Source: Demequina maris
GTDB taxonomy: Bacteria; Actinomycetota; Actinomycetes; Actinomycetales; Demequinaceae
Assembly: GCF_000971155.1 (NCBI RefSeq)
Contig: NZ_BBLX01000013.1
Location: 1-64,000 of the forward strand
DNA length: 64,000 nucleotides
Direction: 5' to 3'
The notes beneath the pieces are model-generated. The model ran no database searches. It had not been told where the DNA came from and was given only the letters and a program-made list of their open reading frames with translations. The position numbers were made by a program, and so were the translations under genes. The first letter of the stretch is position 1; each line of letters opens with the position of its first letter. Below are positions 16,798-26,387 of the stretch, one piece after another.

Positions 16798-17773
16798 GGG
16801 CGGCCTCCCCTGCGGCAGCGAGCAGCGACGCGGCGGTGTCCGCATCGTCCACCGTGACCACGAACCGACGCCCGGAGCGGCGCGTCACCTCGATCGCGAG
16901 GCCGGGGCGCAGCACCACCGCGGTCGCCCCGGGGATCTGCCGGATCCCGTAGCCGCCGTACTGGGCGAGCCCATGGACCTCGATCGCGGCGACGGAGACG
17001 ATGTCCTCGGCGGGCACGCGCATCCGCACCAGCCTCGCGCCCGACGTCACGGTGAGGCCGGTGGCGTCGATGCGCACGTGGGCGACGGTGAACGTCGCGG
17101 CGAGGACGCTCAGCAGGACCGCGACGCCGGTGATGATCGCGGCGGCCGCCGTGTCGCCGGCGAGCCACATGAGGGCCGAGCCGGTCCAAGCGGCGAGCGT
17201 CGCGAGGACGATGAAGGCGAGCGCCCAGGGCGTCATCTCGGCCCGGCCGAGCCACACGGCTCGCTCGCCGGGCGCGAGCGGCAGGGGCGCGGCGGCGACC
17301 GCGGCGTCGATCCGGGCGGCCGTCTCGCGCGGCTGCCCGAACCACGCGACGGTGCCCACGATCGCGCCGGCCGGCAGCGCGACGAGGAGGACGGGGAGGA
17401 CGTCGGGCGCGCCCTCGGCCGCGTCGAGGCCGCGCTGGATCACGAGCGTGCCCGCGAGCAGCCCGCCGAGGAACACCGACAGGCCCGCCGCCACCGCCGG
17501 CAGCAGGCGGAGCGTGAAGCCGCGCTCGCCCTTGCGGATGGCGCGCGCCGCCGAGGCGCCGAGCACGAGCGGCAGCACGCCCGCGGTGAGCGCGGTCATC
17601 ACCGGCACGGTCCAGGGAGCCGAGAACCCGTCGGGGCCGTCGACCCCCCAGTGGGTCGCGACCGGGTCGGGCAGGTCGCCCATCACCGCGAGCTCGACCG
17701 CGACGGCGGCCAGCGCCGCCACCACGGGCGTCACGACGCCCGCGCCGAGCGCCCTCCTGAAGGACTTGTCCAC
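16781..17773 (-). CDS. DUF1648-domain integral membrane protein
   Basis: A 330-aa polytopic membrane protein. The N-terminal DUF1648 signature is seen as LPDPVATHWGVDGPDG after the first helix. More hydrophobic segments and a C-terminal PH-like beta-rich part follow. I place the start at the GTG at 17771-17773, because GAGGAG is 8 nt upstream of it but only about 1 nt from the GTG at 17782. It is co-transcribed with the GntR regulator downstream. Function is unknown; similar gene pairs are common in actinobacteria and firmicutes. Confidence 0.8.
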   Translation of the reverse strand: MDKSFRRALGAGVVTPVVAALAAVAVELAVMGDLPDPVATHWGVDGPDGFSAPWTVPVMTALTAGVLPLVLGASAARAIRKGERGFTLRLLPAVAAGLSVFLGGLLAGTLVIQRGLDAAEGAPDVLPVLLVALPAGAIVGTVAWFGQPRETAARIDAAVAAAPLPLAPGERAVWLGRAEMTPWALAFIVLATLAAWTGSALMWLAGDTAAAAIITGVAVLLSVLAATFTVAHVRIDATGLTVTSGARLVRMRVPAEDIVSVAAIEVHGLAQYGGYGIRQIPGATAVVLRPGLAIEVTRRSGRRFVVTVDDADTAASLLAAAGEAAHAAQD

Positions 17774-17793
17774 GTCACCCACTCCTCGGCAGT

Positions 17794-17814
17794 TGTTATA
17801 GATGAACTATAACA
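17794..17814. promoter_or_regulatory. probable GntR (YtrA) operator
   Basis: TGTTATAG-ATGAA-CTATAACA has perfect 8-bp arms and lies about 20-40 bp upstream of the DUF1648 gene. It is AT-rich against the local background and could overlap the -10 region. It is most simply the autoregulatory site of the operon's GntR protein. Confidence 0.72.
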
Positions 17815-17871
17815 CTCGGCGCGGGGAGGTCGGCGTGGAGAGGCCGGACACGAGGCCTGCGACGAGGGAGG

Positions 17872-18690
17872 TCAGCGCGGCGCGCCCTCGCGGCCGCGGA
17901 AGCCCTCCATCGCGCGGTTGATCCCGAAGAGGTCCACGACGGCGTCGAAGCCGCGCGCGGGCAGCGCGCGCACCACCGGCACCACGCGCACCAGAGGCGG
18001 CATGACGATCTGCTCGCGGCCGCGCTCGAGCCCGTCGATCACGCGCCGCGCCACGTCCTCGGGCTTCAGGATCGGCAGCAGCCGCGGGAAGCGCGTGCTG
18101 ACCCCCGCGAACATGCCGGTGTCGATGTAGTACGGGCACGCCACGAGGGTGCGCACCGAGGACCCGGCGATCCTCAGCTCGGCGCGCAGCGACTCCGTGA
18201 AGCCGATCGCGGCCCACTTCGAGGCGGCGTAGTCGGTCTGGCGCGCGACGCCGACGAGCCCGGCGGCGGACGCGATCGTCACCACCGCTCCCCTGTCGCG
18301 TGCCAGCATCGCGGGCAGGAACGCGCGCGTCACCCAGTACAGCGCGAGGGTGTTGACCTGGAACGTGCGCTCGATCGCCTCGTCGGAGGCCTCGAGCAGG
18401 GGCGCGCCGGTGACGACGCCCGCGTTGTTGACGACGATGTCGACGGCGCCCGCCGCGGCGGCCGCGGCATCGACGGCCGCACGGTCGGTCACGTCGACGC
18501 GCGCCGAGATCGCGTCCGCGCCGAGCGCGTGGAGCTCGGCCACCACCTCCGATGCCGCGGCCGCGTCGCGATCCCAGATCACGACCGTCGCGCCGCGCCG
18601 CGCGGCCTCGTGCGCCATGAGCCGGCCGAGGCCCGAGCCGCCGCCGGTGATGAGCATCCGCGCGCCGCGCAGGTCCGTCCCTCGCGTCAT
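17872..18690 (-). CDS. short-chain dehydrogenase/reductase (SDR)
   Basis: A 272-aa NAD(P)-dependent oxidoreductase of the classical SDR type. The cofactor motif TGGGSGLG is near residue 15, the structural motif NNAG near 88, and the active-site Tyr/Lys in YAASK at Y154 and K158. The C-terminus has a hydrophobic stretch typical of lipid- or steroid-acting SDRs. It lies 9 nt downstream of the semialdehyde dehydrogenase gene, so they form an operon. Substrate unknown. Confidence 0.87.
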   Translation of the reverse strand: MTRGTDLRGARMLITGGGSGLGRLMAHEAARRGATVVIWDRDAAAASEVVAELHALGADAISARVDVTDRAAVDAAAAAAGAVDIVVNNAGVVTGAPLLEASDEAIERTFQVNTLALYWVTRAFLPAMLARDRGAVVTIASAAGLVGVARQTDYAASKWAAIGFTESLRAELRIAGSSVRTLVACPYYIDTGMFAGVSTRFPRLLPILKPEDVARRVIDGLERGREQIVMPPLVRVVPVVRALPARGFDAVVDLFGINRAMEGFRGREGAPR

Positions 18691-18699
18691 CGTGTCCCC

Positions 18700-20256
18700 C
18701 TACGGCCGGATCCGGGTCAGCAGCCGCACCGCCGCGGTCATCGCCCGCGCGTACACCTCGTTCGCCATGCCGTCGAACGGCGCGATCACGGGCCCGCGAT
18801 GGTCGGCGATGGTCTGCGCCTGCGTGTACTTGAGGATGCCGGCGGTGCCGTGGCGGCGGCCCAGCCCGGAGTCCTTCCACCCGCCCATAGGTGCGCCGAC
18901 CGAGCCCCACGCGGCGGAGTAGCCCTCGTTGACGTTGACCGTGCCCGCCTCGACGCGCGCGGCGACCGCGGTGCCGCGCCTGCGGGACCAGACGGCGGCG
19001 TTGAGCCCGTACGCGCTGTCGTTGGCGCGCGCGACCGCCTCCTCGTCCGAGCTGACGCGATGCACCGCCACCACCGGCCCGAAGGTCTCCTCGCGCGCGC
19101 AGCGCATGTCGTCCGTCACGCCCGCGAGGATCGTCGGCTCGTAGACGGTGGGGCCGAGGTCGGGCCGCGCGCGGCCGCCGGCGAGCACGGTCGCGCCCTT
19201 CGCCACCGCATCGTCCACGTGCGCGCGCACCTCGGCGAGGTGCTCCTCGGACGCGAGCGACGCCATGTCGATCTCCCAGGCCGTCCCCACGCCCAGGCTC
19301 ATGGCGCGGGTGCGCCGCACGAACGCGTCGACGAACGCGTCGTGGACCTCGTCCGCGACGTAGATCCGCTCGATCGACACGCACAGCTGGCCCGAGTTGG
19401 AGAAGCACGCCGGGATCGCGCCGGCGGCGGCCCGCTCGGGATCCGCGTCGGAGAGCACGAGCATGGGGTTCTTGCCCCCGAGCTCCATCGCGCACCCGAT
19501 GAGCCGCTCGCCGCACCGCGCGGCGACCTTCCTGCCGGTCGCTGTCGAGCCGGTGAACATCACGAAGTCGACCGCGTCGACGAGCGCGCCGCCGACCGTG
19601 GGGCCGTCGCCCGCGACCACCTGCATCACGCCGGCGGGCAGCCCCGCGTCGCGCAGCAGCTCGAGGCCCGCGAGCGCGGACAGCGGCGTCTGGGAGTCGG
19701 GCTTGAGCACGACCGCGTTGCCCGCGATCAGCGCGGGGATGGCGTCCGAGACCGCGAGCGTGAACGGGTAGTTCCACGGCGCGATGATGCCGACGACGCC
19801 GCGGGGACGATGGTGCTCGGTGGTGCGCGTGACGACGGGCAGCGCGCCGGGACGGCGCCGGTCGCGCAGCACGCGCGCGCCGTGCCGCGCGTAGTGCGCG
19901 GCGTTGAGGGCGACGTCCGCGAGCTCGTCGAAGGCGCTGACGCGGCTCTTGCCGGACTCGAGCTGGACGATATCGAGGAGATCGTCGGCGCGCCCCCACA
20001 GGAGGCTCGCGACGCGGCGCATGACGGCCGCCCGCTCGCGGATGGGCGTGTCGGCCCAGGCGCGCTGGGCGACCCGCGCATCGGCCACCGCCGCGGCGAC
20101 GTCGACGGGGCGCGACGTGGGCACCTCGGCGAGCACCGAGCCGTCCCACGGGCACCTCACCTCGAGGGGCTCCCCGCCGCCGCGCGCGAGCGCTACGAGG
20201 GACGATGCGCGGGCCGGGGCCAGCCGGTCGGCGTGCGGGGGTGCGGTGGTCGTCAT
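18700..20256 (-). CDS. gabD2: succinate-semialdehyde dehydrogenase (GabD2-like)
   Basis: A 518-aa aldehyde dehydrogenase that would oxidise succinic semialdehyde to succinate with NAD(P)+. The catalytic Cys is C292 in NSGQLCVSIERIYV and the general base Glu is E258 in MELGGKNPM. Long stretches such as GVVGIIAPWNYP, VLKPDSQTPLSALA and NVNEGYSAAWGS resemble mycobacterial GabD2 closely. The ATG has AGGAGG upstream. It shares an operon with the SDR gene. Another aldehyde is possible. Confidence 0.85.
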   Translation of the reverse strand: MTTTAPPHADRLAPARASSLVALARGGGEPLEVRCPWDGSVLAEVPTSRPVDVAAAVADARVAQRAWADTPIRERAAVMRRVASLLWGRADDLLDIVQLESGKSRVSAFDELADVALNAAHYARHGARVLRDRRRPGALPVVTRTTEHHRPRGVVGIIAPWNYPFTLAVSDAIPALIAGNAVVLKPDSQTPLSALAGLELLRDAGLPAGVMQVVAGDGPTVGGALVDAVDFVMFTGSTATGRKVAARCGERLIGCAMELGGKNPMLVLSDADPERAAAGAIPACFSNSGQLCVSIERIYVADEVHDAFVDAFVRRTRAMSLGVGTAWEIDMASLASEEHLAEVRAHVDDAVAKGATVLAGGRARPDLGPTVYEPTILAGVTDDMRCAREETFGPVVAVHRVSSDEEAVARANDSAYGLNAAVWSRRRGTAVAARVEAGTVNVNEGYSAAWGSVGAPMGGWKDSGLGRRHGTAGILKYTQAQTIADHRGPVIAPFDGMANEVYARAMTAAVRLLTRIRP

Positions 20257-20308
20257 CGAGGCCTCCTGTGCGTCGAAGGCTACAGGGCGTCGGCTCCGTC
20301 GCGGCGCC

Positions 20309-20740
20309 TCACGACAGCGCGACCGCCGCGCGCGCCATCTCGGCGACCGCGTCGAGGTCGAGGTCCTCCAGGCGCCTGAAGGTGACGGCGGCCGCCCCGA
20401 CCCTCACGCGGCCCAGCCGGTCGGCGTACCGGTGCGCGAGGTAGGCGCCGTCCGCGACGGCGTTGACGTACAGGCTCACGTGGTTCTTCTGCTCCGCGAG
20501 GCCGATGAGGAACCAGTCGACGTCGTCGCCCCGGGGCCGCGGCTGCGAGATGTCGCCGTACCCGACGATCGCCTGCTCGGTCCCACCCCAGAACACTCCC
20601 CGCCACAGCGTGCGCGGCGCGTCGGGCATCCCCGCACGGAGCGCCGCGTCGACCGCGATCAGCAGCTCGGCCCGAGGGCCGGCGGCCAGGAACGCGTCGA
20701 CGTCGTCGTCGGTCCGGCGCATGGACTCGGGACCGCTCAT
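20309..20740 (-). CDS. DUF1801-like protein
   Basis: A 143-aa soluble protein resembling the DUF1801 (YdhG-like) family, with the RTLWRGVFWGG ... IVGYGDI core and a C-terminal helix. No catalytic residues are evident. I chose the ATG at 20738-20740 because upstream in-frame sequence overlaps the tRNA and its hairpin. It is last before gabD2 and is probably transcribed alone, with a GGACGATGCG copy 20 bp upstream. Function unknown. Confidence 0.65.
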   Translation of the reverse strand: MSGPESMRRTDDDVDAFLAAGPRAELLIAVDAALRAGMPDAPRTLWRGVFWGGTEQAIVGYGDISQPRPRGDDVDWFLIGLAEQKNHVSLYVNAVADGAYLAHRYADRLGRVRVGAAAVTFRRLEDLDLDAVAEMARAAVALS

Positions 20741-20803
20741 CGCCCACCCCCTGTACCGGCGCATCGTCCCACGCGACGCCGCGTTGCGCCCGGGAAACAC
20801 GAA

Positions 20804-20825
20804 AGGCCGCTCCGAAGAGCGGCCT
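20804..20825 (-). terminator. hairpin downstream of tRNA-Ala
   Basis: AGGCCGCTC-CGAA-GAGCGGCCT is a perfect 9-bp stem with a tetraloop, 28 nt beyond the tRNA 3' end. On the minus strand it is followed by TTTCGTG, so it is a good intrinsic terminator for the tRNA. Confidence 0.8.
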
Positions 20826-20852
20826 CTCGCCAAGTGCTGTCTCAACACTTCG

Positions 20853-20925
20853 TGGAGCTGAGGGGACTCGAACCCCTGACCCCCTGCATGCCATGCAGGT
20901 GCGCTACCAGCTGCGCCACAGCCCC
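20853..20925 (-). tRNA. tRNA-Ala (anticodon GGC)
   Basis: The 73-nt cloverleaf runs from G20925 to A20853. The acceptor stem pairs GGGGCTG with CAGCTCC and includes a G3:U70 pair, the alanine identity element. The anticodon stem CCTGC/GCAGG closes the loop ATGGCAT, giving anticodon GGC. The T arm carries GGTTCGAGTCC. The 3' CCA is not encoded and would be added by the CCA enzyme. No integrase or att-like duplication is next to it. Confidence 0.95.
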
Positions 20926-20991
20926 GTCATCCTTGCGGATTCCGTGCTCCTGAGAGCGAGATAGATACTAGCCCAGATTCTTCATGAGGTG

Positions 20992-21621
20992 TTAATCGGC
21001 GTCGGCCGACTCGTCTACCAGCGACGACGCGATCGACAATCCGTACCGCGCCACCGACCAGCGGCCCGCGGAGGACTCGAGGACGTTCCAATGGGCGTGC
21101 GGGAGCTTGCCCAGCACGGTCGAGTGGACGTCGAGCCCGAGCAGCCCGAGCGAGCCGAGCATGATCGCGGAGCCGTGGCTGACGGCCACCACGAGGCGCG
21201 CGCCCTCGCACGCCTCGGCGAGACCCTCGGCGACGCGGGCGGAGACGTCGGCCGCCTTGCCCCAGCCCTCGATGCGGGGATCGAGGCCCTGGTGGCGGCG
21301 GTCGTACTCGCGCGGCCACCGCTCGCGCACCTCCTCGAGCGTGAGCCCCTCCCACTCGCCGTACGAGCGCTGCGTGAGGCGCGCATCGGGACGCGCGGGC
21401 ACGCCGGTGACGGCGGACAGCTCCGCGGCCGTGTCGGCGGCCCGCAGGAGCGGCGAGCAGACGATGCGGTCCGGCGCCCCGTACGTCGCGTGGAGCACCG
21501 CGGCGGCTTCGCGCGCCTGGAGCCGCCCCTCCTCCCCCAGCGGCACGTCGAGCGAGCCCTGCAGGCGGCCCTCCGCGTTGTAGCCCGTGCGCCCGTGGCG
21601 CATGAGGACGAGGACGGTCAC
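20992..21621 (-). CDS. histidine phosphatase family protein, copy A
   Basis: A 209-aa phosphoglycerate-mutase-like phosphatase. The phosphohistidine motif LMRHGRTGYN is at the N-terminus and the second catalytic His is in VVAVSHGSAIM. The GTG start overlaps the upstream stop by 4 nt (GTGA), so it is translationally coupled to the second histidine phosphatase. These genes usually follow rsfS in actinobacteria. Substrate unknown. Confidence 0.88.
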   Translation of the reverse strand: MTVLVLMRHGRTGYNAEGRLQGSLDVPLGEEGRLQAREAAAVLHATYGAPDRIVCSPLLRAADTAAELSAVTGVPARPDARLTQRSYGEWEGLTLEEVRERWPREYDRRHQGLDPRIEGWGKAADVSARVAEGLAEACEGARLVVAVSHGSAIMLGSLGLLGLDVHSTVLGKLPHAHWNVLESSAGRWSVARYGLSIASSLVDESADAD

Positions 21622-22238
21622 GACGCCACCTCGACGGCCGGCGCGCCCACGTTGTGGCTCTCGAGCGACCAGCCGCCCGCGGCGGACGGCACGAGGCGCG
21701 ACCACGCGGCGTTGTGGAGGCTGCCGAGCGTGCGCCCCTCGAGCGGGAGGCCGAGCATCGCGAGCAGCAGCATGCGGCCCGACGAGCCGTGCGCGACGAG
21801 CACGAGGTCGCCCGGCACGCGCGCGACCCACTCGTCGACGGCGGCCACGGTGCGCGCGGCGACCTCGGCGTGCGTCTCGTAGCCGTCGAAGTCGGGCTCG
21901 TAGCCCGCCTTCCACGCGGCGTGGTCGTCGGGGAAGCGCGAGGCGCGCTCGTGCGCGTCGAGGCCCTCCCACGGGCCGTAGCGGCGCTCGCCGAGGCGCG
22001 CGTCCTGGTGCAACGACGCGGGCCGGTCGCCCACGAGGATGCGCGCGGTCTCGACGGCGCGGCCGAGCACCGAGGACACGACGACGGGCTCGCCCTCGAG
22101 CGCGGGCCACAGGGACGATGCGGCGGCACGGGCCTGCGCGCGACCCGTCGCGTTGAGCGGGATGTCGGTCGACCCCTGGAGCCGGCCCTCGCGGTTCCAG
22201 TCCGTCTGTCCGTGCCGGACCAGGAAGACGCGTGTCAC
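21618..22238 (-). CDS. histidine phosphatase family protein, copy B
   Basis: A 206-aa paralogue of the following gene, with RHGQTDWN near residue 8 and the second His in VLVAHGSSGRM. Shared features such as EGRLQGS show tandem duplication. The GTG start overlaps the rsfS stop by 4 nt. The chain rsfS - copy B - copy A is one tightly coupled operon. Its position after rsfS matches the 'phosphoglycerate mutase' usually found there. Confidence 0.88.
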   Translation of the reverse strand: MTRVFLVRHGQTDWNREGRLQGSTDIPLNATGRAQARAAASSLWPALEGEPVVVSSVLGRAVETARILVGDRPASLHQDARLGERRYGPWEGLDAHERASRFPDDHAAWKAGYEPDFDGYETHAEVAARTVAAVDEWVARVPGDLVLVAHGSSGRMLLLAMLGLPLEGRTLGSLHNAAWSRLVPSAAGGWSLESHNVGAPAVEVAS

Positions 22239-22596
22239 TCGCCGAGCTGCAGGTCGATGACCGGGCAGTCCTTCCACAGACGCTCGAGCTCGTAGTAGCC
22301 GCGCTCCTCGTCGTGCATGACATGGACGATCACGTCGTTGAAGTCGAGCAGCGCCCAGCGGCCCTCGCGGACGCCCTCGCGGCGGACGGCCTTCGCGCCG
22401 TGCTGGTGCAGCTCCTCCTCGACGGCCTCGGCGATCGCCGCGACCTGGCGCTCGTTCGACGCCGATGCGATGACGAAGGCGTCGGACAGCGGCAGGTGCG
22501 CCGACACGTCGAGGGCGACGATGTCCTCCGCCTTCTTGGCGTCGGCGGCGTGCGCGGCGGCCTGGACCAGCTCGAGGGCCCGCTCGGTGGCGCTCA

Positions 22597-22597
<1 letters not shown>
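22235..22597 (-). CDS. rsfS: ribosomal silencing factor RsfS
   Basis: A 120-aa RsfS/Iojap protein that binds ribosomal protein L14 and blocks subunit joining under nutrient limitation. The family core is visible as DAFVIASASNERQVAAIAEAVEEEL and VREGRWALLDFNDVIVHVMHDEERGYYELERLW, read here in separate pieces. Length is normal. The ATG overlaps the upstream stop by 1 nt (TGATG). It sits in the usual nadD-rsfS cluster. Confidence 0.93.
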
Positions 22598-24211
<1,614 letters not shown>

Positions 24212-24219
<8 letters not shown>

Positions 24220-24808
24220 CAAGTCCTCCGTAGTAGAGCCCGTTCTTGGCGATGTAATCGGCCACGGATCGGGGTACAAGGTAGCGGATCGGCAACCCGG
24301 CCCTCATCCGGCGACGCACATCGGTCGACGATATCGCCAGTGAAGGGGTCTCCACCAGGATATGTGGCCATTCCGACTCATCCAACGAATGACCCGGCCG
24401 TGTCACTCCCACGAAGGTCGCGAGGCCGGGCAGCCGGTCCGCGTCCTTCCACTCGTCGAGCCGGGCCAGCGCATCGGCCCCCGTGATGAAGAACAGCTCC
24501 GCGTCGGGACGCTGCTCGCGCAGGTCCGCGAGCGTGTCGACCGTGTAGGTGACGCCCCCGCGCTCGATGTCCACCGGCGAGACGGCGAAGCGCTCGTCCT
24601 CGGCCGCGGCGAGCTCGCACATCGCGAGCCGGTGCTCGGGCGACGCGGCGTCGATCCCCTGCTTGAACGGCTGCGAGTACGCCGGCGTCAGCAGGATCTG
24701 ATCGAGGCCCAGGCGCGCGCAGACCTCGGAGGCTGCGGCCAGGTGGCCGTGGTGGATCGGATCGAACGTGCCGCCGAGCACGCCCACTCGTGCGAGGGGC
24801 GCGCGCAC
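24212..24808 (-). CDS. nadD: nicotinate-nucleotide adenylyltransferase
   Basis: A 198-aa NadD that adenylates nicotinic acid mononucleotide in NAD synthesis. The nucleotidyltransferase motif is GGTFDPIHHGHL near the N-terminus and the C-terminal motif is ISSTDVRRR. The GTG at 24806-24808 is the only start that leaves the Rossmann fold intact with a few leading residues, and it follows the stop of the 48-aa peptide gene by 1 nt. The gene lies in the conserved proA-nadD-rsfS order. Confidence 0.93.
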
Positions 24809-24809
24809 G

Positions 24810-24956
24810 TCAGTGGCGCGTGCCGACGCTCCGGAACGCGAACGTCACGAACAGCAGCGCCATCAGGCCGGTGAAGGCCAGCAGCCCGATCGCGGGCGCG
24901 GGGATGGGCAGCTCGTTGACGACGTGCGACGTGGTCTCGACGGCCTCGGTGATCAT
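24810..24956 (-). CDS. 48-aa single-pass membrane peptide
   Basis: A short gene with a strong ribosome site (AGGAGG, 8 nt before the ATG) and a stop 1 nt before the nadD start. The product has an acidic N-terminus, an ELPIPAPAIG motif, one membrane helix and a C-terminal FRSVGTRH. Similar small proteins with ELP(M/V)P and FR(S/N)VG(T/N)RH ends are, as I recall, found between proA and nadD in related actinobacteria. This suggests a real conserved peptide of unknown function. Confidence 0.78.
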   Translation of the reverse strand: MITEAVETTSHVVNELPIPAPAIGLLAFTGLMALLFVTFAFRSVGTRH

Positions 24957-25021
24957 GGGGGGACTCCTCCTGATGTTGTCTCCCGCGATTATGGCACCGC
25001 TGGGGACGATGCGGGGACGGC

Positions 25022-26305
25022 TCAGCCGCGGATGTGACCCTCGCCGTACGCGACCCACGTCGTGGTGGTGAGCTCGCCGAGGCCCATCGGGCCACGTGCG
25101 TGCAGCTTCTGCGTGGAGATGCCGATCTCCGCTCCGAGCCCGAACTCGCCGCCGTCGGTGAACCGGGTCGACGCGTTCACCATGACCGCGGCGGAGTCGA
25201 TGTGCGCGACGAAGTGCTGGGCCGCGTCGATGTCGTTCGTGACGATCGCCTCGGTGTGGCCGGTCGAGTAGCGGGCGATGTGCGCGATCGCCTCGTCCAT
25301 CGAGTCGACGACCTTCACGGCGAGGTCCAGCGACAGGTACTCCGTCGCCCAGTCCTCCTCGGTGGCCGCGACCGTGGGGACGTTGGCGGGCGCGAGGTCG
25401 GCCGCCGCATCGTCCGCGTGGATGGTGACGCCCGCCTCGTGCAGCTGCTCGAGGATGACCGGCAGGTTGTCGGCCGCGTCCTTGTGGACCAGCAGCGTCT
25501 CCGCGGCGTTGCACACGCCCACCCGGTGCGTCTTGGAGTTGAGCACGATCGCAGCGGAGCGCTCGAGCGGCGCCGAGGCGTCGAGGTAGACGTGGCAGTT
25601 GCCCTCGCCCGTCTCGATCGCGGGCACGGTCGACTCGCGCACGACCGTCTGGATGAGGTCGCGGCCGCCGCGCGGCACCAGCACGTCGACGAGGCCGCGG
25701 GCGTTCATGAGCACGCGGGCGCCCTCGCGCCCGTACGCGTCGATGGACTGCACCGCGTCGCGCGGCAGGCCCACGCCCTCGAGCGCGTCCTGCAGCACCT
25801 CGACGATCACCTCGTTCGAGCTCGCCGCGGCCGAGCCGCCGCGCAGCACCGCGGCGTTGCCGGACTTCAGCGACAGGCCTGCAGCGTCGACCGTGACGTT
25901 GGGTCGTGCCTCGTAGATCATGCCGACCACGCCCATCGGCACGGCCTTCTGGATGAGGCGGATGCCGTTGGGGAGCGTCGAGCCGCGCTTGACCTCGCCC
26001 ACCGGGTCGGGCAGCGTCGCGACGTAGAGCAGCGCCTCCGCGATCTTGGCGATGCGGCCCTCGTCGAGCGCGAGGCGGTCGAGCAGACCCGGGCTCATGC
26101 CGTTGGCGCGGCCGCGCTCGAGGTCCTTCGCGTTGGCCTCGACGATGCGCGCCGCCTGGGCGACGAGCGCGTCGGCCATGGCGTGGAGCGCATCGTTCTT
26201 GACGGTCGTCGTGGCGGTCGCGAGCGCGCGGGAGGCGAGCTTGGCGCGGCGGCACGCCTCGAGGACGGCGGACTCGACATCGGTGGGGATCGCGGTCTCG
26301 GTCAT
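25022..26305 (-). CDS. proA: glutamate-5-semialdehyde dehydrogenase
   Basis: A 427-aa gamma-glutamyl phosphate reductase, second step of proline synthesis, reducing glutamyl-5-phosphate with NADPH. The catalytic Cys is C265 in [11 protein letters not shown]. Other family blocks are [15 protein letters not shown] and [19 protein letters not shown]. The ATG at 26303-26305 lies 8 nt after TAGAAT with no Shine-Dalgarno, so it is probably leaderless and separately transcribed from proB. The P-type ATPase gene separates proA from proB, unlike the usual contiguous proBA. Confidence 0.95.
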   Translation of the reverse strand: MTETAIPTDVESAVLEACRRAKLASRALATATTTVKNDALHAMADALVAQAARIVEANAKDLERGRANGMSPGLLDRLALDEGRIAKIAEALLYVATLPDPVGEVKRGSTLPNGIRLIQKAVPMGVVGMIYEARPNVTVDAAGLSLKSGNAAVLRGGSAAASSNEVIVEVLQDALEGVGLPRDAVQSIDAYGREGARVLMNARGLVDVLVPRGGRDLIQTVVRESTVPAIETGEGNCHVYLDASAPLERSAAIVLNSKTHRVGVCNAAETLLVHKDAADNLPVILEQLHEAGVTIHADDAAADLAPANVPTVAATEEDWATEYLSLDLAVKVVDSMDEAIAHIARYSTGHTEAIVTNDIDAAQHFVAHIDSAAVMVNASTRFTDGGEFGLGAEIGISTQKLHARGPMGLGELTTTTWVAYGEGHIRG

Positions 26306-26330
26306 GGCACTCGATTCTAGGAGCCGCGAG

Positions 26331-26357
26331 GGTGCCTGCCCAGGGGTGGCTGGCACC
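26331..26357 (-). terminator. hairpin after the P-type ATPase gene
   Basis: On the minus strand GGTGCC-A-GCC pairs with GGC-A-GGCACC around an ACCCCTG loop. It starts about 30 nt after the ATPase stop and ends before the proA promoter. Confidence 0.6.
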
Positions 26358-26387
26358 TTCTCCCCCGTCCGCGCCGCGGGGACCCGG

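Noticed and set aside
20853..20925. tRNA-Ala as an integration site
   Set aside because: No integrase, no duplicated 3' tRNA fragment and no foreign-looking DNA are near it.
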